In this document: in pieces, positions 1-11,677 of the stretch
Position numbering within the stretch: the stretch's first letter is position 1
Layout of the letters: each line of letters opens with the position of its first letter
NCBI GenBank assembly: GCA_015179025.1
Contig: WHUX01000019.1
Location: 124,001-188,000 of the forward strand
Direction: 5' to 3'
DNA: 64,000 nt
DNA from: Terfezia claveryi
Taxonomy: Eukaryota; Ascomycota; Pezizomycetes; Pezizales; Pezizaceae
Notes under the pieces: generated by a model
Databases searched by the model: none
Told to the model about the DNA's origin: nothing
What the model saw: the letters and a program-made list of their open reading frames with translations, nothing else
Made by a program: the position numbers and the translations under genes

Positions 1-857
1 AAGCTTGTGCAAATTGGTTCGTCACTCTCTTTGTCTATATAGATCACAGTCTCAAAGGCAAGGAAGAGGAGTGGTGGAGAGGAATGTTGCTATGTTCGCC
101 GGAATCATATCATGGAGGTCCGAGGATCTAGGTATCAAAGGCAACCGACTACCGTAGTATTAAAGGTACCTCACTTGTACGACCCACCTCCTGTAACACC
201 TCCTGTAACCTCCACTCCCCCAATAGACACCTATCATTACTGCCCTAGCAACCAACGGTATTTCCTCGCCACTGAGGAGAAGTCCACCTCCTCCCTCATC
301 AATCCCTCCTCCCTTGATAAAATCTGTCTCATCACCCCCAATATCAAGATGGTCTACTCTGGCATGGGTCCCCACTTCCGTGTCCTCGTCGATCGTGCTC
401 GTAAAGTCTCCCACACAAACTACAAACGCATCTACAACGAGTACCCACCCAACCGAATCCTCGTGCAGGGTGTAGTGTAAGAAGTTACCCAGTCCGGAGG
501 TGTACGGCCATATGGCCTTGTTGCCGGTTGGGATGAGCACAGCACCCCCGCTCTATACCAGGTCGATCCATCGGGGAGTTACTTCCCTTGGAAGGCACGG
601 CGATTGAAACGTCAGCGACTAGTGCAAAGACTTTCTTGGAGAAGAGGTATGCGGAGTGATTGGAATTGGAGGATGCGATTCATATTGCTGAAGGAGACCT
701 TGGAAGATGGGGAAGTTGAATGAAGTTACGGTAGAGATTGAGATGATGGGAACACCAGCAGTTCACCTACTATGGGTATGAAGGCGGGGAGGGGAAGGGT
801 CCAAGGTTCAGGAAGTTGAGCCAACAGGAGATTGAGGATTATTTGACAAATTTGTAG
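1..857 (+). pseudogene. Proteasome subunit alpha-2 (Pre8/PSMA2) pseudogene, 5' truncated by window
   Basis: The family is the 20S core alpha-2 subunit. The window opens with codons for KLVQI, as in the family N-terminus. Clear matches follow: ATNGIxLATEEKS, KICLITPNIKMVYSGMG, the stretch from HFRVLVDRARK to [28 protein letters not shown] and a C-terminal QEIEDYLTNL ending at 857. An intron appears to be retained at 166-248 (GTACCT...CCCTAG), joining codons for IK and ATNG, which argues for a DNA-level copy rather than retroposition. Damage: a CAA-to-TAA change at 478-480 next to a loss of about three codons, loss of about three codons near 513, a frameshift near 600, then further stops and indels. 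Identity is secure; the lesions can be read directly. Confidence 0.88.
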
Positions 858-2221
858 GGAATTACTGACGGCATAGAAATTATGCGGAATGAAATATCAT
901 GGATAGCACTACGTAAGTATCTCTCGGGATGGATTATACATCAGGAGCTAAACTGCCAATTGCACGAAAATTCTCTTTCTTCGTGTGATATATATATCTC
1001 TAATCACCTATATGGCCACATATATTCAAACATATATATTATAATCCCACTTTCTTCCTTACCTATTCTTAGAGCAGTACAGACTCGTACAGACTTCACA
1101 CTCTATACCATCTCCCCGGCCCTCGCACTACCTTCCTCCCCCTGTACTTCGCCCATCTGCATCACTTCCAGCCTATCAACAATACATCCTCCGCCCAAGC
1201 AACATCCTTAAATTCCTCCACCAATCCCTTCACATCATAGCCATCCCAATTCTCCTTCCCTCCTCGTCCACCCCTCCCTCTACTACCAACACCCCGCTTT
1301 CGCTTTTGTGCATATACAGCCCTTAAGCACAGTCATATGCAGTGTCAACGGCTGGTTCTTGTCTTTAAGAGAAAAATGTAGTAGGCCTAGTGATAGTGGT
1401 CCCGGAGAAAATTTGCTAGGGAAAGTAGATTAGGGGTGTTTTCTTCTTGTGAGAGAACCATGGGGCCGTGTTCGCGGGTGGGACCAATAGTGGTGGTAGT
1501 GGTGGTTGTCGAGGAGTTATGTGAGATGTAGATGCATCACGGGGGTCAACCCAGAGGACTCGACAATTCCTGTAGTCGGAATGCTTACTTCTTCCTGCTG
1601 CTCCTTTGAGTCTGTTTCCTGATCCTCTGTATTTTCCTCCCCTTCTCCATCAAAATCATCAGCCACGGCACCAGCTCATCTGTTTTCTCCTCTCTTACCT
1701 CTCCCACCTACACCCTCTCCTCCTCCCCCTCCCCCGCCTTCCCCGAATGTCTTCAATACAAACAATTTCACCCCCAAACCCTTCTTTCTTCCCCCACTAG
1801 CCTCCACCGCCCCTTCTAACACAGCTGTAGCTCTTGCAAGTTTCTCTAGCCATGACGCCGATGGTGAAATGCATGGTTCCTAAGGGACAGATTGCGGCGG
1901 GGAGGATGTTGTAGGTGGAGGAGGTGGCAAGGTCCCAGAAGTGGTGGAGGGTGAGGGGAAAATTGGTAGTGGTGGGGTCTTGGAGGGAGGAGGACGTGAG
2001 AGCGACGAAAGAGGTTAGGCGGGGAGGTGGGGGCCCCGGACGGCGCATTATGGGGTGGCAACGCATGAGTTCGTAATTGACTCGGTCCTTGATATGGCAA
2101 TCGTTGGATAGACTCTTCCTCCATGAGAAGCGATTCAGTCATGCTGTGATGCATCTCTATAATCCGCCAGCGTCAATACTCAATCAATTCATTACCATCG
2201 AAGATTAGGAGAAAGAGGCTC
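858..2221. other. Intergenic, no supported gene
   Basis: No intact gene is recognisable. One curiosity is a 57-codon open stretch without a start codon on the minus strand (1332 down to 1162). It contains an RG-rich patch followed by KENWDGYDVKGLVEEF and could be a degraded terminal exon of unknown origin. The 1600-2070 stretch is strongly strand-asymmetric (pyrimidine-rich, then purine-rich on the plus strand), so long reading frames there are weak evidence. Confidence 0.5.
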
Positions 2222-2873
2222 ATGGGATCAGAGGACTGGAGTGGTTACCCTCATCTCTAACCACTAATTCCGGTTTTAAAGACAGCAATATCGAAATTGC
2301 AAAAATGCAAGAGGCTGCGTATCAACACTATCTCCGTTTCAGAGAAGATATTCTAGAGAGTAAAATACATTTCATGGACTCTTCTCGCATATGATTGAGA
2401 GTCTGCTCGGGGCAATATTCATTGATTCTCATGGCTCTTTTGACGTTGTGAATGCTATCATCGAGAAATTAAGAATTCACACTATATTAGATAAATTGCT
2501 ACAGGATGGTGTCAATCATCTGCAGCCTATTCAGAAGCTAGGGATTTATGCTGCTCAGAACATGAACCAGGCTACAACAAAGTACGTTCAAAATATGGGT
2601 GGGTGAGAGTACGTGGGTGAAGTGATGATAAATGAGGAAGACATTGTGAAGGCGGCAGGGGAGGTGAGTAAACAGGAGGTTCAGATAAGAGCTGCGGAAA
2701 TGGCGTATAAGTTACTCGTGGAGAGGGAGGGTAGGGAGGGAAATAGTGAGGAAGAGTATATGGCTCTTGGAAAGGAGGAGATGGAGGTAGAACTGGATGT
2801 AGAGATTAATGGGGTGGAGCAGATTATGGAAGTTACGGAATGGAAAGGCAAGGAATCTGCGGTTATAAGGTAA
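2222..2873 (+). pseudogene. Dicer-like protein C-terminal fragment (RNase III region), broken
   Basis: Dicer-like proteins cut double-stranded RNA for quelling. One frame carries a stretch ending HYLRFREDILES, resembling the linker before the second RNase III signature. It then shifts to a frame beginning at 2385 with FSHMIESLLGAIFIDSHGSF, which matches the RNase IIIb signature (SDxxES[LIV]LGAI[FY]IDS). A C-terminal dsRNA-binding-like tail ends at 2873. Lesions: a frameshift with apparent loss of codons between about 2360 and 2385, and an in-frame TGA at 2604-2606, with the same frame continuing beyond it. No helicase, PAZ or first RNase III domain lies upstream, so this is a fragment. It could be the 3' exon of a gene with unusual introns, but the in-frame stop favours a pseudogene. 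Confidence 0.68.
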
Positions 2874-4050
2874 TGAGGGGAAGCGGAAGTGGAAGATATC
2901 AATGGTATTTAAAGCATGCGAATGTCCATCGGTGCAGATCTTGGTGTTTCCAAGGGGCCATTAGATTAGAAGCTGCCGTGATGTCTCTGTGTAGGGGTTC
3001 CATTTTAATTATTGTTCAAGCTTACTATTTTTAATCATGTTTTTTATTGCGGCTTGTAGACTAGTCAAGCACTGGATAACCCCCCAAACTTACCCGTGCT
3101 CAATAAAGATAGAGAGTAGAACTAGGTACTCTATAAAGTGCAATTGTATTGCATCGACTCTACATTGGAGACACGAGACTAGTCAGCTCAAACTTTTACC
3201 AAAACAAGTATTATTTTCTTCGAATTACCAGTAACGAAGTATTAATTATAATCCGATTGGGCACTCCGATTGGGCTCGTGGTGCACGATGGTTAAGCTAA
3301 TCACACGACATAGAGTAACTCCACTTTAGTAATAATAGGTTGCTCATCTCATGCATATGCATGTTTATATATCAGTACATTAGGCTGTAAACAGACCACG
3401 CGTAGTAGGGACAAAATTAGGAGCTAGATTAAAATTCCATTGGCGTATGCATTACATGAGATAGCCCAGTCGAGTTTTGTATGTGAACGTGGCCTACAGG
3501 AATAACACAGGACTTAAGGTCAACCAGACTAGGTGTTCAAATATATGTAGCAGCGCAAATATAATTTGCATAAGGCATAGGTACTCTGTACGTCACCATA
3601 ATCAGATCGACAGATTCTCTTGGTAATGCCGACTATGCAGTAACCTATCAGCCACCAGTAGAGTTACTGTATAATATATCTACCCAAAATATCAGACACT
3701 TTCATATCTAATGTACCTTCACCCCAACCCCTCGGTTGAGCATTACTTACCGATATATGTAGACCGAAACCATGCCTGAGTCAACTCAAGAAACTTTCCA
3801 GATTATCCTCTCCTACTTGACATTAAAGATTTTGAACATATCTCCATGAGCTACCTCGTTATCCACGCAGACCCACCATTTCCGCAAACTTAGACTATCT
3901 CCTCGGTTGAAGGTACAATTAGTGCGGAAGAGAACCTGAGAGTAGCGCAGTTAAGTTAGGACTTAGGGTGGGGCCCCATTTTTATAAATAATGCATATGA
4001 TCACCTTGAGCCAAAAAATCTGTCAGATTGGAATTATCTACGTATCAAAA
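2874..4050. other. Intergenic, AT-rich
   Basis: Nothing with recognisable coding content was found. It includes one copy of the dispersed CAACCAGACTA motif at 3521-3531, without an obvious target duplication. Confidence 0.5.
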
Positions 4051-4526
4051 ATGACTGACAAGCAACAATGGGCCAATGGTTTTTTCAGTTGCTGTTCAAC
4101 ACCCGGAATTTGTAAGGACCCAACATGCGATTATACCCAGTTGCTAACGTACCTAGGTTGTCTCGCAATATGGTGTCCATGCATTTTATACGGGAGAACA
4201 CATCACAGACTAGAACACGGTTCAACAAAAGGGTACTGCTGTTGTAACTGGAATGTTGGTATCTTATCGACCCAATTGTCAGCCAAATTGCTAATTAACC
4301 CCAATGCTGTCTCTATGGGTCTCTTTCGCTATGCACTCCATTCACACTGGGGCACTCCCAGAGAAAGAAGATTAGGGAGAAGTTCGATCTCCATGGAAGT
4401 TGTTGCGGAGACTACCTTCGCCATTGCTTGTGTGCAACATGTTAGCTTACCCAAGAGGAGAGGGAAGTTATTCACAGGGTTGCCGTTGTGTATTCCCCAA
4501 CCGCTCCAATGTCTTATCCTCGTTGA
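4051..4526 (+). pseudogene. PLAC8-family cysteine-rich protein, decayed copy
   Basis: PLAC8 proteins are small cysteine-rich, often membrane-associated proteins (metal and cell-size homeostasis in plants and fungi). Translation from ATG 4051 gives MTDKQQWANGFFSCCSTPGI. Splicing a 45-bp intron (4112-4156, GTAAGG donor, GCTAAC branch point, CCTAG acceptor) restores the family core CLAIWCPCILYGRTHHRLE and then CCCNWN. The frame then shifts: the continuation (CCLYGSLSLCTPFTLGHSQ, then IREKFDLHGSCCGDYLRHC) lies in a different frame with no usable splice signals. A TAG at 4443-4445 interrupts ...CLCATC before LTQEEREVIHR. The family C-terminus ends at TGA 4524-4526. One frameshift plus one CAG-to-TAG-type stop indicate a pseudogene whose first intron is still intact. 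Confidence 0.8.
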
Positions 4527-5082
4527 CTTGTTTTCTTCTGCCGAGCAAGTCAATTTCAGGGTAATACTTATTGTTAAGGGGTAATACTTGTGAAAAGACT
4601 CGCAGTTTGATTGTTGAAGATCTGGGTAATCTTGTGTAGTGCCCTCAACCACACATGATGAGGAGTGCTGTACAATTCATGAAGCAGGAAAACAAAATTA
4701 TAACTCTAGATTCACGGCACAATATTAAAACAATTCGCCCTGCCCAACAATGCTAATGCGAGGGATTAGGCGGACATGTGTGAACAAAGGGCCTGAGAAT
4801 CAGGCAATAAGTTACCGCTGCCACGGAATGATTCTGAAGTAAGCCTCAAGCCTATGAGGCTCCCTAACAACCAGAGCCTAGGAACAGCTAAATCCGAACC
4901 TTTCTTCAATCTATCAACCAATTGTAAGATCCCAAGAGCATAATAGATCAAATACGACCAAATACGACCCGTACGGCAAAACTCTTGTCAGGATTTTGAG
5001 GAAAAGAACCAATCCACAATGCCCAGCACACACCCCCGTCTAGAAAAGAAAAGACATGGCAGTCTGACCAACCCACAAAACA
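4527..5082. other. Intergenic, 3' flank of AFG2
   Basis: This lies between the decayed PLAC8 copy and the convergent 3' end of AFG2. No gene, RNA or repeat can be supported. Confidence 0.5.
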
Positions 5083-7637
5083 TTATAATCTGTTAACCCC
5101 TCCAACCCTCCAGTCTTCGTAAAACTTTCGCATTTCGTCGGTGATTTGCCTAGTCGAATGCCTCTTTGCTTCCTCGAAATGCCGCCAAGCGACGCTTTCG
5201 ATCTGTAAGCTTTCTCTCATGGCGTAGTGTGACGCTTCGTCACACAAGTGAACCAGTTCGGCTCCAGAATATCCTTCCGTGTCTATGGCCAACTGCCCTA
5301 GATCTACATCAGGTGAAATAACCATCCTCTTTGATCTGATTTGGAGAATTTCTCTGCGAGCGGGAAGGTCCGGGGGTCCAACGTAGAGAATTGTATCAAG
5401 CCGTCCTGGCCGCAATAAGGCGAGATCAAGGATATCAGGTCGATTCGTTGCGGCGAGGACGATAACCCCATGGAGAACTTCTATCCCGTCCATCTCGTTC
5501 AGTAATGCAGTAAGGACATTAACCCCATTATGTTCCCCGGAGCGGGTGCGGCTGGAACCGAGTGCATCAATCTCGTCAAAAAAAATTATACTCGGGCTGG
5601 CTGCACGGGCTTTCCTGAAGACTTCACGCACGGCACGTTCTGATTCCCCAACATACATGTTGAGTAGCTCAGGCCCTTTGACCGTTATAAAGTTCAGTCC
5701 GGCTTCAGTTGCGAGAGCCTTGGCAACCAACGTCTTGGAACAGCCCGGAGGTCCATATAGTAATAGGCCTTTCCGTGGGGTACAGCCCAGGCGGGTAAAG
5801 ACTTCAGGACAGGTCAAGGGCCACTCCACGGTTTCCCGGAGGCGTTGTTTAAGCTCTGCTTGTCCGCCAACGTCTGACCAGCGAACATTGGGAGTGTCAA
5901 GAAACACTTCTTTCATAGATGTCGGACGCACCTCTTTCAGGGACCTTTCCAAGTCAGATTCGAGGATGGTATCCTGGGATGCCAGAGTTTCACTCGACGT
6001 TGGCAGAGACAGTGTTTCCAGGCGGGAGATTGCGTGGAGCACACTGCCGCGCACAAGAGCTTCAAGATCGGCACCGACAAAACCATGAGTATGGAAGGCT
6101 AAAGACTTTATCACAGGGTCTCGGTTGACGACTTTGTTACCCTGAATATCCCCCTCCTCCGATTGCTCTACCCATCCCTTTGGAACCTTGCTCAGTAACA
6201 AACTCAAGATTTCTTCTCGAGCCTTCATATCTGGGCGTGGAATTTCAATTTCTTGTTCTAGCCTTCCTGGTCTCCTGAGCCCTTCATCAATGTTATTAGG
6301 ATTGCTTGTTGCCGCAACGACGACGATGCCATCGCCTAACTCATCCAATTCTGCCATTAGCGTTGCTACCAGTCGTGCATCACTTAATTCGCCACTGAGG
6401 GACCGTTTAGGTGCCAGAGAGTCCACATCGTCGATAAATATGACAGATGGCTTGTTCGTTTTAGCGTCGCTGAAAATTTTTCGAATAGAAGCTTCGGACT
6501 CCCCAAGGTATTTTCCTATCACGGAACTCGAGATGGAGAAGGTGGAAAGCGGACGCGGGAGGGACGAGGAGAGTTCACCGGGGAGGCAGCGCATAATCAG
6601 CGACTTGCCCGTACCAGGGGGGCCATAGAGAAGAATACCCCTAAAAGGTGTCAAATTCACGGAGGTAAAACGATGAGAGTAATATAAAGTCGAGAGAAGG
6701 AGCGATTTTAGCTTCGCTAGCTGTATGGTAAGGCCAGCTATTTGAGCGAAGGCGGGAAGAGGTGCTGGGTTCGGGGGATCTGTATGTAGCGGAGATTCAG
6801 CAGGCCCTGGTGTCTCACCTCTCCCATTCACCTCGGATTTTTGTGCTGATACCTCCGGGATCGAGGCTTCGATAATCTCCATTCCTGCCAGGTCAACGGC
6901 CGTTGTAAAGGTCACCTTGTAGGCTGATATAATCCTCCTCTGGCAAGGCGAAACCGTACTGGCCCGTTGTGCATCGGCGGGCACAACTCTGGTTATTTCG
7001 AAGTCCCGCTTGACACCTTTATACTCTACGGATCTCAATGGCATTCCTTCAAACACATATTTCCCCTCAACTAGACTCAACATAGCACATTAGTCAAGAC
7101 ACACTAACCCAGTAAAAAATGATAATCCATAAATCACCTACACAGAGCATTTTCCAGCATAGGAACCCACCCTCTACCTTCTGTCTGCCATACATCTCCA
7201 GAATCTCCCACCTCCTTGATGACCACCTCACTTGCATCCCCATTATCTCCAATATATCTCCCAAGCAACAGCCCCTTGCTTTCCAAGGTAGTCCCACTTA
7301 ACATCCTCCACCCCTCAGATACCTGTGCCTTATTTCCACCCAACTGGCCATCAGTGGTAAGCCATGCTATTGCAGGATATAATTCCATCACAGTGGTGAC
7401 ATCGCCAATGACTGGTTTGTGGGTTTTTGGCACGGAAATGTGGCAAAGCTCTCCAGCTTTCAATTGAAGGTTGGCAAGCGTTTGACGGTGCAAGTGCACT
7501 CTAAGAAAGGTTTTGTGGTAGGGGTGGCCTGGAGCTGGGCGTAAAGTTATAGCCTGTTCCCGTTCCCGAAGTGACAGGTTTGCCATATCAGGGTATGGGG
7601 TAGGGGAGGTGGGTAAGGAGAGGCCTTTGGGGGCCAT
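5083..7637 (-). CDS. AFG2: AFG2/Drg1-type AAA+ ATPase (SPATA5 family), 2 exons
   Basis: Cytoplasmic type II AAA ATPase that strips Rlp24 and other shuttling factors from pre-60S ribosomes. Exon 1 is 7637-7138. A 62-bp intron (7137-7076; AG|GTGATT donor, TGACTAAT branch point, GAG acceptor) joins exon 2, 7075-5083. The joined frame encodes 830 residues, near the usual size (yeast about 780). The N-domain (about 1-260) contains the FLRVHLH and LKAGELCHI elements. D1 has Walker A GPPGTGKS at about 318-325 and Walker B VIFIDDVD at about 377-384. D2 has GPPGCSKT at about 608-615, the Cys-Ser variant typical of Afg2, then IIFFDEID and an SRTRSGEHNG loop. The D1 Walker B carries Asp where the catalytic Glu is usual. 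The start ATG at 7637 gives a plausible N-terminus (MAPKGLSLPT). Confidence 0.95.
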
Positions 7638-8497
7638 AGTTCTAGGGGTGTTATTTTAAATTTCAGTCGAGCCGCAGATTACGGAGCCTCCAGGGAGGAT
7701 GAGAAACCCGTAAATCAAATAGCACAGCCGCCCTCAATAGAGGAAAATGTTGAGTGTCACAGGATTCGAGTAGAGAAATTCGTCTCGAAGTTGGATATGT
7801 AGGTCAAAAAAGTACCAATCTAGTCTCATGCCAAGACGAATGCAGTGAGGACCATAGCTGCTTGTATAGAAAAAGCCATGCGAGAAGTCACTTATATTAA
7901 TGCTTCCCCTGCCATATTCCACATGCTAATAACAAAAACGATGAACGTCCTTCTGATCTTAGCCTATACAGCTGAGCATGCTATACCAGCCAAAACGTCG
8001 TCCCAAGCGCTATGCGGAAGTAACTTTGCCAACATAACTAACTAACAACTCATAAGCATTAAGCTAACGAAAACCCAAACTAACAAGCAAGAAAATCACC
8101 AAAGCTCGACCTTTCTTTCCAGGCCCGTGATGTTGTGATGTAAGTATGTATGTCACTACGTAAATAAATGAGAGATCTAAGTTACTGCTTGAAGTAAAAT
8201 ATCTTCGTTCCTAACGATTATTCTCTTAGATGTAGGAGGGGCGTGATCTAGGTGATGTAGTTTATTTAGACTCGAGTGTAGAAGGGGTTGTTTCCCTCTT
8301 TCGGCTAAATAAACAATTTTCCTTTTCCACACTCAGGGTTTCAATCTCAAGTTTAGTCCCTCTCTCCAGCTCCAATCACAATTGCACTCCAGCGAGCTCG
8401 TACAAACCAGGTTATCCCAGCCTCACAATCGTAAGCCTTCAGCATACATACCCCACTACCTTACTACCTCACTACCCCACTACCCCACTACCCCACC
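7638..8497. other. Intergenic, AFG2 upstream region
   Basis: The AFG2 promoter should lie just above 7637. The rest shows no gene. A short-period CTACC(C)CA repeat tract lies at 8451-8496 (several copies of ACTACCCC), immediately before the ATG at 8498. Confidence 0.5.
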
Positions 8498-8743
8498 ATG
8501 TCCTCCCGCCCAAGCACGCCCACCCCCCCACCCACCCACGGGACCAGCACCCCACCTGCCCTCCCTCCCCGCCTTCCCTCCCTATTCATCGCCTGCGTTA
8601 AACGCAAAGAATCCGCTGTGCGAGTAAGAGAATCACTTGGCTTGCATGGGGGTGAGAACGATAATATCCGGGTGATTCCATGCCGGATATCACTGGTATC
8701 CACTATTTCCTGTGTTGATCAATTGTTTGCACAATGTCGATAG
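8498..8743 (+). pseudogene. Probable fragment of pyrroline-5-carboxylate reductase-like gene
   Basis: An 81-codon frame with a proline/threonine-rich start, followed by PSLFIACVKRKESAVRVRESLG and ENDNIRVI. This resembles the segment after the first Rossmann beta-alpha unit in fungal P5C reductases, where FIACV+RxESAxRI precedes a VQNDN-type motif. P5C reductase makes proline from pyrroline-5-carboxylate. The glycine-rich NAD(P)-binding start and the whole catalytic half are missing, and a stop follows at 8741-8743. The sequence is GC-richer than its surroundings. If the family call is right this is a non-functional fragment; otherwise it is an unrecognised small reading frame. Confidence 0.42.
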
Positions 8744-8878
8744 GAGGAATTGGACTCTATAAAATCTTCTATTGTCGTGACTTTGTCTCGTGAATCTATG
8801 CAGAATGTGCATATATAAATGATCATCGTCAACCTATATCAGTCATTTATACTCCGTATGTTCTGGTCCGTTCCGGGA

Positions 8879-8938
8879 CTCAGTCCGTACCGATATGGGG
8901 CCGTACCGATATGGGGCCATACCGGTATGGACCGGGCA
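8879..8938 (+). repeat. Short tandem repeat of CCGTACCGATATGGGG
   Basis: Two near-identical copies of a CCGTACCGATATGGGG unit are followed by a third divergent copy (CCATACCGGTATGGA). The unit is itself partly palindromic. The surrounding 100 bp is rich in CCGGG and GATCGCGAGAT blocks unlike the neighbouring AT-rich DNA, which suggests a small remnant of a mobile repeat. Confidence 0.55.
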
Positions 8939-9668
8939 GTTGCGAGATCGCGAGATTGCCCGGGCTGTTCCGGGATGGCATAAATATCACAAATATAGTT
9001 TATACATAAGATATATATGTTCTGGGCCGCTGCGGGATTGCAGGCCATTCGGGAATGGCATATACATTCATATACATTATATGCGCACTCCAAGCATATC
9101 TATGAAAGCAGATACCTAGCGCAAGTGATTAAACACCAAATAAAGAGACAAATAGAACTCAGTTGACATGTGCGTAAGTAGGCATATTGTGAATATGTTG
9201 CCGCAGCCACCAATGCTCTCACCAATGCCTTCACCAATGCCTCCCCAATTCTTAGTTCAAAATCGCTTACGGCTGGCACAGATCTTTTCACAAGTATTAA
9301 AGGAAAAAAAAAAAAAAAAGCTGGCACAGATATTGCCATAGCATACACAAGTGCCACTATAGCATATATTTTGACAGTTTCATTAGCAATACTGCATTAT
9401 TTACAACCCTATCTATGTGTGTTTTATGGATATTATTCTATAGGATGTTGTACTGTAGAATGTTGTTGTGCGAGAGGGATGTTGTGCTATTGGGGTAGCA
9501 TAGGTATTCATAACACCATAGCTAGTGCCGCCAGTACGTGTGCGGGTATGATCAATCCAGCTTGGCAGCTGCGCATGCCTGTGCCGGTAATAGTCATATT
9601 TGGCTCAACTTTGCTCTTATTGTAAGTACGGAACTCCTCCATATTATTCGGAACCGTGATATATGTCT

Positions 9669-9812
9669 GGAGTTCATACGTTTGTAGGAATATGTAGAAG
9701 CCGCAAATGCATGAACTCCTACAATATATGAAGCCACGAATGCATGAAGTCCTCCAATATATAGAAGCCGTGAATGCATGAACTCCTACTCCGTACAATA
9801 TATAGAAGCGGC
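9669..9812 (+). repeat. Tandem repeat of about 35 bp with an inverted partial copy
   Basis: Three and a half copies of a unit built on AGAAGCC, GAATGCATGAA, CTCCTAC and AATATAT occupy about 9692-9812. Just upstream, 9669-9694 carries the unit in inverted form (GGAGTTCATACGTTTGTAGG). The copies differ by point changes and one small insertion (TCCGT). The origin is unknown. Confidence 0.6.
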
Positions 9813-11677
9813 GATTCTGGGCGATTAGTATTTTCAGGGAATACAAGAAATTTTCTACTACAATCCGAGCATTGTGTGATTTCTTCCTTCAAAAGGAAGG
9901 TTCGGCAATTGATGGATTGATTGAGTGGAGGGTTGAGCAAGCGAAGCTCTTTTTTATCCCCCTCATTTTGTTTAGTTACTTGCGCTCTATCCCTTTGTTT
10001 TTAGTTTAATTAAGTAACTTGCTATAAAGTAACTGTAATATTGGAGTGTCGCTATAGTATTGTAGAACCGCTATGGTATAGTAGTATTGAAAACCTTTGA
10101 CCAAAATTTTAATGAACATATACATACATACATATGTACTCCGTACATAATCTCGTATCATGAACATATTCACATTCTAGAGTGTACTGATAATTTCACT
10201 CTTATTTTTTTCCCTCATTTAGAGACTTACCTACTCACATGGGACCTAAGGTCAAGCGAGGCCCTCTTGAAGGGTTCCGCTATGCCCTTCGGGGCAGCGG
10301 GCGCAATTAACGCTCTTATGAAGAACATCCATATTACCTCTTCGCATTTAGGAACGTAGCTGAGACTCTACCCGCTGCAACTTCACATTAAAAGGAGCAA
10401 TTCCTATTAACTCCACAGCTATGGGCTGACTTTCCACCCAACAGTATCTCACAACGTAAACCTGGTCTCAGAAGACCATCCTCACTTTCGAGATATCCAA
10501 CAGAAGTTGGTACAGGCCTAAATGGACGACATAGTTTGAATGTTATTGAAGTATGTCAGTAGAAGAGGAGCTTCTTGAATCTTGGAAGAGGAAGATCAAC
10601 CCTTCTATATTACATATCCTAACTAATAATTACCAGCTTTGAGTTCTCCCTATCAAATTATCAATATGCCCCAGGAACCAAACCCATAAAAGACCCATCA
10701 AATGGTAGGGCAACTTCAAACGAAATGACACATGAAACAGAATGGATATCGAAACTTAGGGATCTCCTCCTGGATACAATTACATAGGGGCCTCTTCCCC
10801 GTCTGGGATGCGCTCGCTCGGGTCCTGGGTGTTGGTACCGAGATTGTGGCTGCTAGCGTCCCACTCCTAACAATCCCGTCAATAATAAGAATGTCACAGT
10901 CACGTTCCGCCTTGCCAGGATCAGGGGAAAGAACGCTGAAGCAGCACGGCGTATTGGCACAGCTGTCAGTCTATGTTTATCCACTTCCCCAGATGAGAGA
11001 GACGATGCTGGGACAGAACAGGAATTCTCAGTTCGATTCGAAGGGCTCACATATCGTGCAGGATGCAGTGGTTTTGACATGGCAATACTGATAGGTGCCT
11101 TTTTGCTTTTCTGTGGTCACACCAGCCAGATCACGGCCCGTTCCCAACACACCAAAAAGTAGGTACTACACAATGGGATGGGAAATGAAGCAAGGTGTCA
11201 TGGCGGAGGGTCCAAATCCCTGATTACTATTTATGTTTGTTATTTTGAACTTTTAATGTCAGTGCTCGCATATAGCTCGCCAGGTAAGTAAAGTACCTAC
11301 AAGAAGGACAACTCCTTTTGAATTCCGGCACGGCAGCTAACATTCGAATTAGCATGGTGAGATTTGGCCGGGCTTTTAGAAATGCTGCTAGCTCTATTGC
11401 CAAGACTACCCATACGCATCGTAAGTTATAAGCCACTTACCTGTACCACTCTAATATATGTGCAGATGATAGAGTACCATAAGATCTCACAGTTGGTAGG
11501 TATGTATATACCCTCAAGAAGCAGCATTCAGGATCACTCTTACAAATATGGCTGAGTCTAACTGGTAACAATCATAAGCAGCAGGCCCGGTCGGCCAATG
11601 TCGCAGCTATCCTCTTTGGGACAAACGTGCTATTAGTCTAGCATTGAAAATGCAACTTAAGAGATGAAGCTAGTATC

